Part shown: piece by piece, positions 44,880 through 55,274 of the stretch
How the letters are laid out: each line of letters opens with the position of its first letter
How positions within the stretch are numbered: position 1 is the first letter of the stretch
DNA from: Temnothorax longispinosus
Lineage: Eukaryota; Arthropoda; Insecta; Hymenoptera; Formicidae
DNA length: 64,000 bases
Direction: 5' to 3'
Assembly: GCF_030848805.1 (NCBI RefSeq)
Contig: NC_092360.1
Span: forward strand, 18,001,023 to 18,065,022
Made by a program: the position numbers and the translations under genes
Notes under the pieces: generated by a model
The model's database searches: none
Seen by the model: only the letters and a program-made list of their open reading frames with translations
What the model was told of the DNA's origin: nothing

Positions 44880-45730
44880 CGTTTAGTACTAAAGTACGCG
44901 GTACAGAAATCGCGTCAAGACTGCTTACAAAGGTCGAACGGAGAGGTATGGTTTGTTTATTTTCATAACACCTTTACGGACTTTCCATGCCTGTAGAGAG
45001 GGGCGAAAATGGCCAAATTCACGCAAAGGAGGAAAGTTGATACTTTTCACCTTGCATAGCAGGCGGAAAGTTGTCACTTTTTGTCCTAGGGTCTCCCCTC
45101 TACTAAATTTTTTGATTGAATAAAAAACCATTAAACATTATTACAATACCTGGACTACATGCGAAGAACATGAGAAAATCCGCATAGATCGGTATGCGGA
45201 TTGTTTTAACTGTTGAAACTGTTGTGTCTAATCCATCGTTTTCAATGTGTGCATTGAAACTAAAGCCCGGATCAGATTGACTGTTTTGGCACGCTTCAAT
45301 GAAAAATAACTTCGGTTTTTCCGTCAAAGTTGGGCATTTTTCGGCCGTGAAATAATTCCAAATAGAAGTGGTTGCGTAAATAGTATCGAAAAATATGAGT
45401 CGTTCTTGGTGACCATGTGTTAATACAGATATTATAATAGTATTGTGATTTGTGTGGTCTATTTCCGCAGCTGTGAAAATAATCTGTTCGGTTTGAAACA
45501 CTATGTAACACTAAGCGCGATACAGAAATCGCGTTAACAACCGTTTGAAAAACTGCTTACAAAGGTCGAAGAGAGAGGTTTAATTATTTGTAAATATGGA
45601 TATACGTATAATCTTGTGCCCAACATATTATTACGTACATATTTATATTCATCTAAGGTTTAGGTAATAATTTATTATTAATAAATAATTAAACCATACC
45701 TCTCTTTTCGACCAGTTTAGTCTATGAAAC
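44880..45730. repeat. Repeat around the caspase-like exon
   Basis: ACAGAAATCGCGT ... ACTGCTTACAAAGGTCGAA ... GAGAGGT occurs at about 44,905-44,950 and 45,520-45,590, on both sides of the caspase-like exon, and inverted (ACCATACCTCTC TTTTCGACC) at about 45,690-45,715. The direct copies are about 620 bp apart, suggesting that the exon lies within a duplicated or inserted unit. Confidence 0.55.
45150..45470 (-). pseudogene. Caspase-like p20 exon, catalytic motif altered
   Basis: A 321-bp minus-strand open stretch with good splice edges: acceptor TTATTTTCACAG before 45,470 and donor G|GTATTG at 45,150. It encodes VLTHG (caspase catalytic His; usually SHG), DTIYATTSIWNYFTAEKCP and KPKLFFIEACQN, matching the caspase large-subunit strand that carries the catalytic Cys (QACxG). 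Cys is kept but the motif reads EACQN. It ends at IPIYADFLMFFACSPG, where insect caspase genes often have an intron. No neighbouring exon for the p10 subunit or for the N-terminal part was found within several kb, so this is either one exon of a gene with long introns or an orphan fragment. Confidence 0.65.
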
Positions 45731-46437
45731 TCTCTTTTATGAAATTATATTTCTTGACTTGTACATATGTGTTCCTTTTTCTTTAAGAAAATAACACGTG
45801 TATAAATAAATATAAAGAAAACATATAAGTAATAAAATATTAAGGAAAATTTTCTAGAAATACATTTTTAGAAATATGAATAGTTAATTTAATGATTCTA
45901 TCGTCAGATTAAAAAAAAATTGTTTTTTTTTTAGTTTCAACTTATTCGAATATATATATAGATACCGGCTTTCTTCTAAAAATTAAAACACTTAAGAAGC
46001 ACTTAACAACGAATGATGGACTTAAGTCTAATTTAAATTTTTTTGAACTATGTATTTGTGATTTCTTTCATTTCTGCATTTTATTGGTTTTCTAATTTTT
46101 TACTGAAATCTATTTCGCGCGATAACTATCGTTTCGATAAGGACGGCATCGTACGGTGATAAGGCTGAAACGCTCGATCGCGGCGCGAACCGCTTCAGCT
46201 CTTTTATCACGAGTTTCCTTCGTTATCGCAAAGTTCCTCCTCGTTGATGAAATGTGACGTTGATAAAACATTTCCCTTTTCTTTCCGTATTTAGCTTTAT
46301 CTCGTAGAGGCGGTCTTTACGGTCTTTGACTTTCCCCCGGATCGGCTACGCGCACCTTAATTTTGCGCAGTAAATCAAACTTTTAGTCCGCGATCGATCG
46401 GAATTAGGATACCTAATATATTTACGTCATTTAAGAC

Positions 46438-46803
46438 CTAACATTGAAAGTTGATATCACGGATAAACAGGACAGCCTGTAAAAATATCCTTCGACATAT
46501 CAACGTGACCATTTTCATATAAATTGCTATCTCGATGTGTGTACTCGCATTCTCATCATCATTAGCCCCGGGCTGAGGCTGAGGCTCAGGCTGAGGCTGA
46601 GGCTGATTGTGAACCCTATGCTCATCCTTATCCTCCTTTACATCCTCTTGTTTACATCTTTGTTCAAGTCTTGTGAATAAATAGGCTAAAATTATGGTAA
46701 TAATTATGCTGACGATAACTTGGATTACTATTCCCAACTGTTGAATCAAGTAAGTACCTTGTTCTCTGATAAAGCGAAAAACTTCGTTCACAAAAGCCGC
46801 CAT
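46438..46803 (-). CDS. Small predicted membrane protein, unrecognised
   Basis: 121 codons if started at ATG 46,803 (GTT ATG GCG, acceptable context); an earlier in-frame ATG is at 46,851. Residues about 20-42 (IVIQVIVSIIITIILAYLF) form one strong membrane segment. It is followed by a basic/acidic hinge, a QPQPQPEPQPQP run encoded by a CAGCCT-type minisatellite, an acidic stretch and a second, weaker hydrophobic stretch. No domain recognised. Upstream DNA (46,860-47,040) is GC-richer, which would suit a promoter. Could be real or a chance ORF. Confidence 0.4.
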   Translation of the reverse strand: MAAFVNEVFRFIREQGTYLIQQLGIVIQVIVSIIITIILAYLFTRLEQRCKQEDVKEDKDEHRVHNQPQPQPEPQPQPGANDDENASTHIEIAIYMKMVTLICRRIFLQAVLFIRDINFQC

Positions 46804-47216
46804 AACGACGTCTGAGACCTTTATATGAAATAACGGCGGGGTATAAATCATTTTTAAGCTATACCCTACGCGACACGTGTGTCACCGATAACGACTACTG
46901 ATCTTCTTCGGTTTTCGCGATTTTCTTTAGAAAATTATTCGCCCGAGCTATCCCCCGTCGATACAATTTCGCTGTCAGCTATGTTTATTTTCCCTCGAGA
47001 TAGCCCGAGACCGGGCATTATTCTTCCCTTCAAAACACATAAAAGTTATCACACAAGGAAAATTTGAACCTATGCCACGGATTTCATCAGTTTAAAAACA
47101 TTAAATACACCGACAAATATTTAGTTTTGCATTATTTTCGTATTTCATGCTAAGATTTCGAGATTCATGAAGTATCAATTTTATATTAACAATTTTCAAG
47201 TAATTTTTTAGAGAAA

Positions 47217-47220
<4 letters not shown>

Positions 47221-47271
<51 letters not shown>

Positions 47272-47274
47272 TAT
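47221..47274. repeat. (AT)n microsatellite
   Basis: About 54 bp of AT dinucleotide with one C. A (GA)n/(GATA)n tract follows at 47,542-47,575. Confidence 0.95.
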
Positions 47275-47637
47275 AATTGAAGGGATCTAATAATTTTTAG
47301 AATATATAACAAGCAATTTTTTTATAATCACAAAAATAAATTTTTATTCAAATACAGACAGTTTAATTGTAGCTAAAAAATCGTAAATATTTACAAAAAT
47401 TGGGACATTCTTTCGTAAAAAAAAATGTCATTATTATATGTAATATTTAATTATCAGAAGAGATTTGCTCTACAAAAGCGTTCCGTAAAACATGAACTTC
47501 TGATGTTTGCAACGACTTAATACATCACTTAGCGCAAACACGAGAGAGAGAGAGAGAGATAGATAGACAGATATTGAACCTCCAATAAATTATTATTATT
47601 TCTGCTTTGCTCCCACCAAGACGGTAAATACGGCGAC

Positions 47638-47674
<37 letters not shown>

Positions 47675-48066
47675 ATGACCAATCATTGCGATAGTAATCC
47701 TGCTCAGTACGAGAGGAACCGCAGGTTCGGACATTTGGTTCACGCACTCGGTCGAGCGGCCGGTGATGCGAAGCTACCATCCGTGGGATTATGCCTGAAC
47801 GCCTCTAAGGCCGTATCCTCTCTAGTCAAAGGTGGCAATGATATCTCTAGGAGTCTCGTGAGTCGAAAGGCTCATAACAATGTGATACACTTACTAGGCG
47901 GTCGGTCCTCGCGGGCCGGTCGCACGAGTCCGGTTTGCCGTACGGCGCCTCTGCCCGTCGTCGGGATCTCACCGCTTACGACAGCACGGCTCTAACGGTC
48001 GAACATGAGTTTCGCGAGTTTGATGTCGAGACTCGGAATCGTCGGTAGACACGACTTAGATCGGCG
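47638..48066 (+). rRNA. 28S rRNA, 3' part
   Basis: Begins abruptly with TTAGACCGTCGTGAGACAGG and contains GTTAGTTTTACCCTACTGAT, TAATCCTGCTCAGTACGAGA and GGGATTATGCCTGAACGCCT, universally conserved segments of the large-subunit rRNA 3' region including the sarcin-ricin loop (AGTACGAGAGGAACC). About 430 bp, so most of the gene is missing. The sequence before 47,638 (ACGGTAAATACGGCGAC) is not 28S. The protein ORF read across it is an artefact. The 3' end is approximate. Confidence 0.93.
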
Positions 48067-48079
48067 AAAATTTTTAAGA

Positions 48080-48188
48080 CAGTATATTTAATATTTATAT
48101 TTTTATATTTTTAATATTTATATTTTTTTTTTTTATATTTTATATTTTGTATTTTTAAGACAGTATTTTTAAGACAGTATTTTTAAGA
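48080..48188. repeat. AT-rich tandem repeat after 28S
   Basis: TTTTTAAGACAGTA is repeated three times (48,073, 48,152, 48,168) with TTTATATTT runs between, reaching the gap. May be rDNA spacer. Confidence 0.6.
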
Positions 48189-48688
48189 NNNNNNNNNNNN
48201 NNNNNNNNNNNNNNNNNNNNNNNNNNNNNNNNNNNNNNNNNNNNNNNNNNNNNNNNNNNNNNNNNNNNNNNNNNNNNNNNNNNNNNNNNNNNNNNNNNNN
48301 NNNNNNNNNNNNNNNNNNNNNNNNNNNNNNNNNNNNNNNNNNNNNNNNNNNNNNNNNNNNNNNNNNNNNNNNNNNNNNNNNNNNNNNNNNNNNNNNNNNN
48401 NNNNNNNNNNNNNNNNNNNNNNNNNNNNNNNNNNNNNNNNNNNNNNNNNNNNNNNNNNNNNNNNNNNNNNNNNNNNNNNNNNNNNNNNNNNNNNNNNNNN
48501 NNNNNNNNNNNNNNNNNNNNNNNNNNNNNNNNNNNNNNNNNNNNNNNNNNNNNNNNNNNNNNNNNNNNNNNNNNNNNNNNNNNNNNNNNNNNNNNNNNNN
48601 NNNNNNNNNNNNNNNNNNNNNNNNNNNNNNNNNNNNNNNNNNNNNNNNNNNNNNNNNNNNNNNNNNNNNNNNNNNNNNNNNNNNNNNN
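48189..48688. other. Assembly gap (500 N)
   Basis: Exactly 500 N. Confidence 1.
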
Positions 48689-48819
48689 AGTTTGCCGAGC
48701 TAGTTATGTTTATGGTGAAGGTGCCATAAGCAACGGAATGATGTGCGCTGGATATCTTGATGAGGGTATCGACACATGTGATGGTGATTCTGGAGGCCCT
48801 TTAGCCTGCTACCATAATG
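48689..48819 (+). CDS. Trypsin-like serine protease, penultimate exon (partial)
   Basis: Secreted-type S1 family protease exon cut at the left by the gap. It reads CRASYVYGEGAISNGMMCAG, then DTCDGDSGGPLACYHN with the catalytic serine in GDSGGP. The Asp six residues before that Ser occupies chymotrypsin position 189 and predicts cleavage after Lys/Arg. It ends in phase 1 at a G|GTAATG donor. His and Asp of the triad must lie in exons lost in the gap. The reading frame is intact and continues in the exon at 55,138. Confidence 0.88.
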
Positions 48820-48931
48820 GTAATGTTGAAATATAATCAATAAATTAATCATAATGAAAAATCATATCATGTACGACGGGCCACGTACAACAATAAATTT
48901 TTTAAATATAATACAGATTGCAGTCAGAATT

Positions 48932-49081
48932 GTAAAAATATATTTATATATAGGATGAGCAAGTAATAGTAAAATTCAGAAAATATTATAATAATTTTTA
49001 TATCTGGAAAGAATGTAATTCTTTATAATTTTTTACTCGAGAATTAAAGTTTGCAAATTTTATTTTTAAAAAGAAAATATT
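48932..49081 (+). repeat. 150-bp direct repeat, left copy
   Basis: From GTAAAAATATATTTATATAT to AAAGAAAATATT; matches 54,919-55,067 with about seven differences. Confidence 0.9.
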
Positions 49082-50341
49082 TTCCCAGCACGGAGAGTGC
49101 AGGGGAGAAAATTCAATGCTATCCGAATATCAGTACAATCAACTTAAATTCAGGCTCAGAAATTGTTGTAACGAGATTCGTTATTATATTGTTGTGTTAT
49201 GCAAATAAAGCATTTCATTGCTATTCCAATCTCTCCGCCCTACGGAGTTCGCCCACCTCTCTCTCGCGTGCGAATCGCGAAACGCCGTCGCACGATACAA
49301 ACGCGATTTAAACTAGACTGCGCGACGATCCGGAGAGCTTTTGTGTTGTTCGCGAGTCCTCAAAAGGAAGGAAACATTAAGTTTCCTCCCGTCCCCTCGT
49401 ACTCCGCCGTGTTTTAATTACGAGACCAAAGTGCAAACGCCCTCGGCCGCTTTAAACGCAGTTCTGCAGTCGCGCTGCATTTCCGTGTCACGTGACGTCG
49501 AACGATAAACCCCCCCGAGATCGTCGGCCGTATAATTATTCCGCGACGCCGCCCGCTCGTCCTATATTTGATGTGACATTTCAACGGGAGGCACAAGCCC
49601 GATATATTTACGCGGGAAGAACGCTTTTAATTAACTGGTTTTACTACCCCGTTGTCCCGCGAGGCCGCAACGTCCTTTTTTCCTGCGTAGCGAGCGAGGA
49701 AAGTTAAAAAAATCTCCCAAAGAGAGTATAGGGAAAGAAGAAGGTTGAGATCTGATTAGAAACCGTTAGTGGCTGTAATGAGGGACGTTACTTGCATGTC
49801 GATAAATTGATACTTCTCTTGCGCGCAAGATCTTTCGAGGTCTTGCGATGACGCTGACGGCGGTACAGAACAGCTCGTTATCAGCGTTATTAAGTATTAA
49901 ATATACATATATTTAAGTACCCGAGAACCTTATTTTACTCGACGCACGCGGACGAATAATTAACATTTCTTGGCATTTGCGTCAGTGTTTTAATGAAAAC
50001 CGAAACTCCAAGCTCTAAGCGGCGAATGTAGATATACATATAAGCGATCGTACTTTTAATGTTTTAATTTATGTAATATTGGATTATTTCGATAAACGGA
50101 AATTTAAGTGACAAGCGTAAATAATTATAATTTATTGCGATACGGATTTATTGCAATTCACCCAGATTAGTACATTGTGCATATAAAATACATTCATATG
50201 TGCTGTCGAATAAATTTGCACGATATCTCCCGATATTCGCGAGATATCACCCTCTTTTATTCTAGAGTTCCCGTGTAATAAAAATTATAATCGCTTACGG
50301 GCGGAATTTACGTGAAAATATCGTGATGAGACCGGCATTAG

Positions 50342-53177
50342 AGCCTTGCATTTAAATATCGTAATGCCTATATAACGTCTATACCAATACAACCTCAATT
50401 CAACCTCGTACGCGAATCGAGATTTAAAGCGTGCGACGACTTGAACGAAAGGTCAAATTTTTATGAGACGCAGATCGCCACCCTGGATTCGAAGCCGCTG
50501 TACCTGCTGTTTCAAATAGATCGAGATTCTAAAATGTTCGACGGCATACCCGAGGACGAACATTTGCGCGCAGCGGTAAGTTCGTTCGTGAGATTGATCA
50601 TAGCGCGATGAGCCGCTCGAAGATTGCCGGACGACACCGAAACTGCGCGTGCCGGTATAAAATACCTCGTCGCGGACGTAGACCGTCTACAACATCTTCA
50701 AAGCGGACTTCAAACTGTTCGCAAAACTGTTGAGCAAGTCAATGACGAAGAAGAACATTAGAGACGAGTGCGGGATGAACTTTATACGGTTCTATCAAGC
50801 CGAGCACGGCCTTCGATTGGTCAAATACAAGGCAGAGTCCTTATTTATTTGTTCGGTGAATGAAAACCACCCGCACGTGAACGTGATCCAAGTGCATATC
50901 GCCGACGTCATAAGATCCCGAGACGACGCGGCGATCGTCGTCAAATTGACAGGTAGCCTGCGCAATTCGTTGCAGAGCGTCTTCGCGAACAGTGTGAAAT
51001 TAGGACCACGTATAAACAGATACCGCATAGGATTTCTTAACGATTATGGATACTTCGATTGTCACCAGTCACCGCGCCAAAATCGATGTATCACGTTCAC
51101 CCAGGGATATTGTTCGGCGGCCAAGATGGCACGAGCGGCCGACTCCGGCTTTGTCGCGGCGTATACGCTGTGCCGCGGATTCCGCGACGGCGGTCGAGAA
51201 TTTGATACACCAAGAGGTAATCTCATACAATATCTCTGTGACCTCGACAATTATACCGAAAGATACGTGAAAAATGGTCAATCCCTCCGCATCGAATCGG
51301 TCTATACGTTCGACGCAAGACGCATCGACGACACGATGACAAACGCGATGCTCGCCAATCACGTGTTCCGCAACGACAAACTATGCGCGTCGACCGAGAT
51401 ATTATTGGACAACGGCGTGATAATCCAGCTGAACAACTGGAAAAAACACGTAGAACGTTGCGTAGACTTGGACCATGACGTTCTCTCGCAAATCGAAACG
51501 TGCAGTTACGACGAGTACGAGACCGATCCGTGGGTGTCGCCATCGTGGATCGTCTTTGGAATTCACGCCAATTACAGACTGACATATTTTGTGCACGGTG
51601 CGGCAAAGGTGCACAATTATGCGATTACGCGCGCAATGATGACCGGAGGAACGGAGGGCAACTCCGTCGATAGAGGGGTAGTGATGCTCAAGCCGACGAT
51701 TGATCCCCGTGTCATCAACGTATATCCCTTGTTTTCGTCAAACATCAACGTCATCTATATGAAGCCGATAAAACATCAATGGCTAGTGATAACCGCGACG
51801 GAAAACACAGCGTTCAACGAAGACGGAACGCCAAGTGGAGACTTGGATGAGCTCTAGATCAAATATCTAATAGCGTCCTACGCCTCGTGGGCGTACGCCA
51901 GGTGCATCAACGACGACAACAGAACGGACGAAGACAAAACGAAGGAGAGAGCCGAACGCTTCTTTCATAACGACACAGATGCCTTCAGCCTCCGCACATT
52001 AACAGAAGAAATCTCGAGCCGTTCCCGCGAAAAGACAAAGTCTTTGCAAACGACATACCTACCGGTGCTACCGCTGGACATAGCCAAGGAGATGGTTCGG
52101 CCCAAATACACGCCGTTTGCCAAGATTGTCAGGATGACGATGCGCGTCCAAAATGAGGAAAACTTGATAAGTAAGATTCGCGACTATATAGCCGATTACG
52201 CTCAAGTATTCCCAAAATATTTGATAAAGGGACGTGAAGCTTTTTACTCGTGGGCAAGAATAGAGAAGGACGTCAGGGAGGATACAGTGCCATACAGAAC
52301 ACTGCGTGACAAAATTAATAAGGCTCGTGACGATAAAAAAGGCAAAGGCAAAAGCAAAGGATCCCGAAGATCCAAGTCAGTGCCCACACGCCTCTCTACC
52401 ATTACGGAGGAAGAGCCACAAGTATCCCACGATACAGAAACGGAGGAACCATCACCTTCGACGTCTCGTGCTGTCCAACCACGCCGATCGAGAAGGTTCT
52501 TTTTCTCATCCAGCGACGAAGATCATCCGACGACAACAACGACGTCGTCGCCGCAACCACCGACAAGTACGTCCGGGTTAGGAACGTCGTCGGACGCCAC
52601 AACGCCCACGACTCGTTTGGGATTAGCTCGCCTAAGTCTGGGAGCGATACCCAAAACACCCGCTCCACCGGTGGCACCACCGACGCCGCCACGACCATCG
52701 TCACCGCCACGAACAACGAAAAAGAAGTCAAAATCCAAGAAACCTATAGAAGTCATCGATATAGATGCTGCTCCGTCAACGTCAACACTGCTGCCACCAC
52801 CGCCGCCGCCGCCACCACCACAACCAACTCTAAGAAGAACGGCGAGACTCTCCGAACAAGAATCTGTGACCCAAAGCGACACCAGCACGGTGAGCAATAA
52901 ACCAAAGAGGAAGATGCGGATGAAGGTATGCCACTTCACCGAAACGTTGGATAAAATAATTATTCAACACGCGTTGCAAACGTGCGCGATATCCAATCTG
53001 ACCACGTGGTCAGTTTTAAAGGAGACAAAACCGGAACATTTTGCTCCATTTACGGCGTCCCAGCTGCGTTATCGCATGAAACAATTGAGTGCGGGAATAC
53101 ATAAGCCGCAATTCGGCATAGACTACCAAGCGGAATTGGAACAAATAAGACATATGGTGCGTCACCAAAGATGGTAA
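50342..53177 (+). pseudogene. Unrecognised virus-like gene, broken
   Basis: Coding-like, GC-rich sequence of about 940 codons in three blocks: 50,342-50,611 then, after TGA, on to about 50,680 in the same frame; a frame change at about 50,680; then 50,683-51,857 and, after a single in-frame TAG (51,855-51,857), 51,858-53,177. The last two blocks share one frame, so only one stop divides roughly 830 codons. The N-terminal two thirds look globular with no domain I recognise. Residues encoded at about 52,320-52,900 are low-complexity: basic (KGKGKSKG), Ser/Thr/Pro-rich and a run of nine prolines, with KPIEVIDIDAAPS resembling a SUMO-interaction motif. The C-terminal 80 residues look like a Myb/SANT-type fold (W, then QLRYRMKQL). 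AATAAA follows the TAA by a few bases. Single-exon, GC-rich and unlike its surroundings, it may derive from a large DNA virus or an unknown mobile element; that is inference. Confidence 0.6.
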
Positions 53178-53280
53178 ACTTGAATAAATCTGAAAAACAC
53201 AAAAAAAAATTAAAACGTAAAACACAAAAAAAACATTAAAACACAAAACAACTAAAAATCATTAGTGTAAGCTCCCATAT
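53178..53280 (+). terminator. Polyadenylation region after the virus-like gene
   Basis: AATAAA at about 53,183 and then several A-rich repeats (AAAACACAAAAAAAA-type) on the coding strand. Fits a 3' end directly after the stop codon. Confidence 0.45.
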
Positions 53281-54436
53281 AATTAATCACCCGTCCCTAT
53301 TCCAATTTCCCTTTCCTTCCCATTCCCCTCCCCCCCGCCGATGTGGCCGCCACCTTGTCGCGGTGGCGGGGCTTGAGCGTGCGTTTCCGCACCGACCAAG
53401 AGCGGCCACCCCTTGCGAAAACTTGAAGAATTTTCAAAAAAAATGTCAAAAAAAGTAGGGTCCAAAACGTCTCTCGACATTTAAAATCGCCTGGTATAGG
53501 TCCTGAAAAAGATATTTTTCCAAAGTTACCCCTTGGAACTTGTAAATTTTCAGCTTCAACCCCCTCGTCCAAGTATACAGAGTCCAAACGATAATTAATA
53601 GATAATAAATAATAGATCCGTACAGTTATTAACGAGGGAAAAATCCTATGTGACCATCGCGCGCGAGAAAATCGATGCGAGCAACGAAGGCGAGTAATCT
53701 CAAAAAAAAGCGTACAAAACCGACGCGTACTTCAAGTTCGGCAAACGCGAAATACAACTCGCGCTCGTTGCATTGCAGCTGGAGATATTCGGGGAAAACG
53801 CCGCGCCGGCCGCCGCGAAGGGCCGTCGAACAAACTAGGAACATAATAATAACGTAATAATAATGATAAACGTAATAACAACTACATTTTGCATTTTCGA
53901 TGCGATCTCCATTCGGCTGCTGCAACTTTCGTAATATCATTTGATTAGAGAATTCTAAACGCGCGCTCTTCCTCCCGTTCGCCGGCGCGCGGCGCGGCGG
54001 ACAGCGACCGGTGTGACGCAACTTTAAATTAAATACATTACATTTACATGTTACGCTGGAATAACTCGGAGATACGACATTGCGGAGTTGCGTTCATTGC
54101 CGAAATAGCGCCGAGGACAAAACTGGCAAAATTTAATATAATGCGCAAATGTATATAATACAATTAATATGGTATAGGACATGATAAAATAAAAAATTAC
54201 ATCCCCGATACGATAATTCATAAAGAAATGCTACATTAAATTCTAAATTAATATGATTATTTTAAACAATAAAATTTTATGAGATAAAATTATATTTTAT
54301 CCATATAACATACAAAAATATATTTTAACTGATTTGATATAAGAAACAATGATGATTATGTTTTATGTTAGTTTAATTTTTAATAAAATTTCTAATAAAA
54401 TATAGAAAAATATATATACAAAACAAAAAAAAAAAA

Positions 54437-54740
54437 AAAGGGCGGTGTGGTCTAGTGGTAGAGCGCCAGACTCGTAATCTGAGGAACCAGGTTCGAGTCC
54501 ACTAGAGCCATAAATCATGGAAAAGTTTTTTTCCGAAAAAACCGCGCCTCTCCGTGCAAGATGCGGAGAAAACTGGGCTCCGTCTTTCGGAAGAGACGTT
54601 AAACTGTTGGTCCAAAGAAGGAAACAGTAAGGTAGTGGATGAATTGGAGGTTAGGGTTGGGTACGTCCCTTCAAAACGCCCTTTAAGGCCCCTTGGGGTA
54701 TATAAAGTAAAATTCTTTATCCTTTTTTTTTATATGTACA
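54437..54740 (+). mobile_element. tRNA-derived SINE
   Basis: A tRNA-like head GGCGGTGTGGTCTAGTGGTA (A box) ... GACTCGTAATC (Thr-type anticodon CGT) ... GGTTCGAGTCC (B box) is followed by a body containing CGGAAGAGACGTTAAACTGT and TTGGTCC, a segment common in animal SINE bodies, and ends in a T-rich tail. The acceptor and T stems do not pair well, so it is not a working tRNA gene. An A15 run precedes the head. Confidence 0.78.
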
Positions 54741-54918
54741 AAAAATGCTTCGCTACATTTTTATACGTTACACTACATCGATGTTATTTCAAATCCGAAC
54801 AAATTTTCACTTGACCGAAGTAGAATTTTTTGTACAAAATATGTGGAGATATATTTATTTACTGTAGGCAGAAGGTACTTCACTTTATTAGATAAATTCT
54901 CATACGCTATCTGGTAGC

Positions 54919-55067
54919 GTAAAATATATTTATATATAAGATGGGCAAGTAATAGTTAAATTCAGAAAATATTATAATAATTTTTATATCTGGAAAGAAT
55001 GTAATTCTTTATAATTTTTTACTCGAGAATTAAAGTTTGCAAATTCTATTTTAAAAAAGAAAATATT
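54919..55067 (+). repeat. 150-bp direct repeat, right copy
   Basis: Pairs with 48,932-49,081. Lies 70 bp before the last serine protease exon. Confidence 0.9.
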
Positions 55068-55137
55068 ACATTCTGAATTACATTAATATTTGTATTTGTG
55101 ACAGCACTGTTAAAATTTGTATTCTATTTTATATTAG

Positions 55138-55274
55138 GAGCTTTCAGTTTATACGGGATAACTAGTTGGGGTCAATATTGCGGCAAAGCGAACAGACCTG
55201 GAGTTTACGTCCGCGTAGCGTATTATCGTCGTTGGATTGATAAAAAAATTAGGGAATCGCTAGTAGGTAGATAA
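55138..55274 (+). CDS. Trypsin-like serine protease, last exon
   Basis: Acceptor TTTTATATTAG; phase 1 continuation of the exon at 48,689. It reads GITSWGQYCGKANRPGVYVR (W215-G216 wall, Cys220, G226 of the specificity pocket all present) and ends with WIDKKIRE, the usual C-terminal helix, then TAA at 55,272-55,274. Frame and splice phase fit exactly across the 6.3-kb intron, so the gene may still be spliced in spite of the insertion. Confidence 0.88.

Larger units (their letters stand above)
48820..55137 (+). other. 6.3-kb intron of the serine protease gene
   Basis: GT at 48,820 and AG at 55,136-55,137. The ~150-bp direct repeats near its two ends suggest an ancestral intron of only about 330 bp, into which the segment 49,082-54,918 was added. 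49,100-50,340 is patchily GC-rich without recognisable genes; 53,280-54,030 likewise (GC-rich, short ORFs on both strands, no domain). Confidence 0.7.

Noticed and set aside
47648..47995. 115-codon ORF
   Set aside because: It is 28S rRNA sequence read as protein.
51046..51614. Other-frame ORFs within the virus-like gene
   Set aside because: Shadows made possible by its high GC; no independent coding signal.
52402..52939. Antisense ORFs with Gly and Val runs
   Set aside because: Mirror images of the Pro/Thr-rich coding region on the plus strand.
53297..53587. 96-codon minus-strand ORF
   Set aside because: No domain, ends in GC-rich low-complexity DNA; may be repeat sequence, not enough support for a gene.
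54437..54510. tRNA-Thr(CGT)-like sequence
   Set aside because: A and B boxes and an anticodon loop are present, but acceptor and T stems do not pair and a SINE-type body follows, so it was called a SINE.
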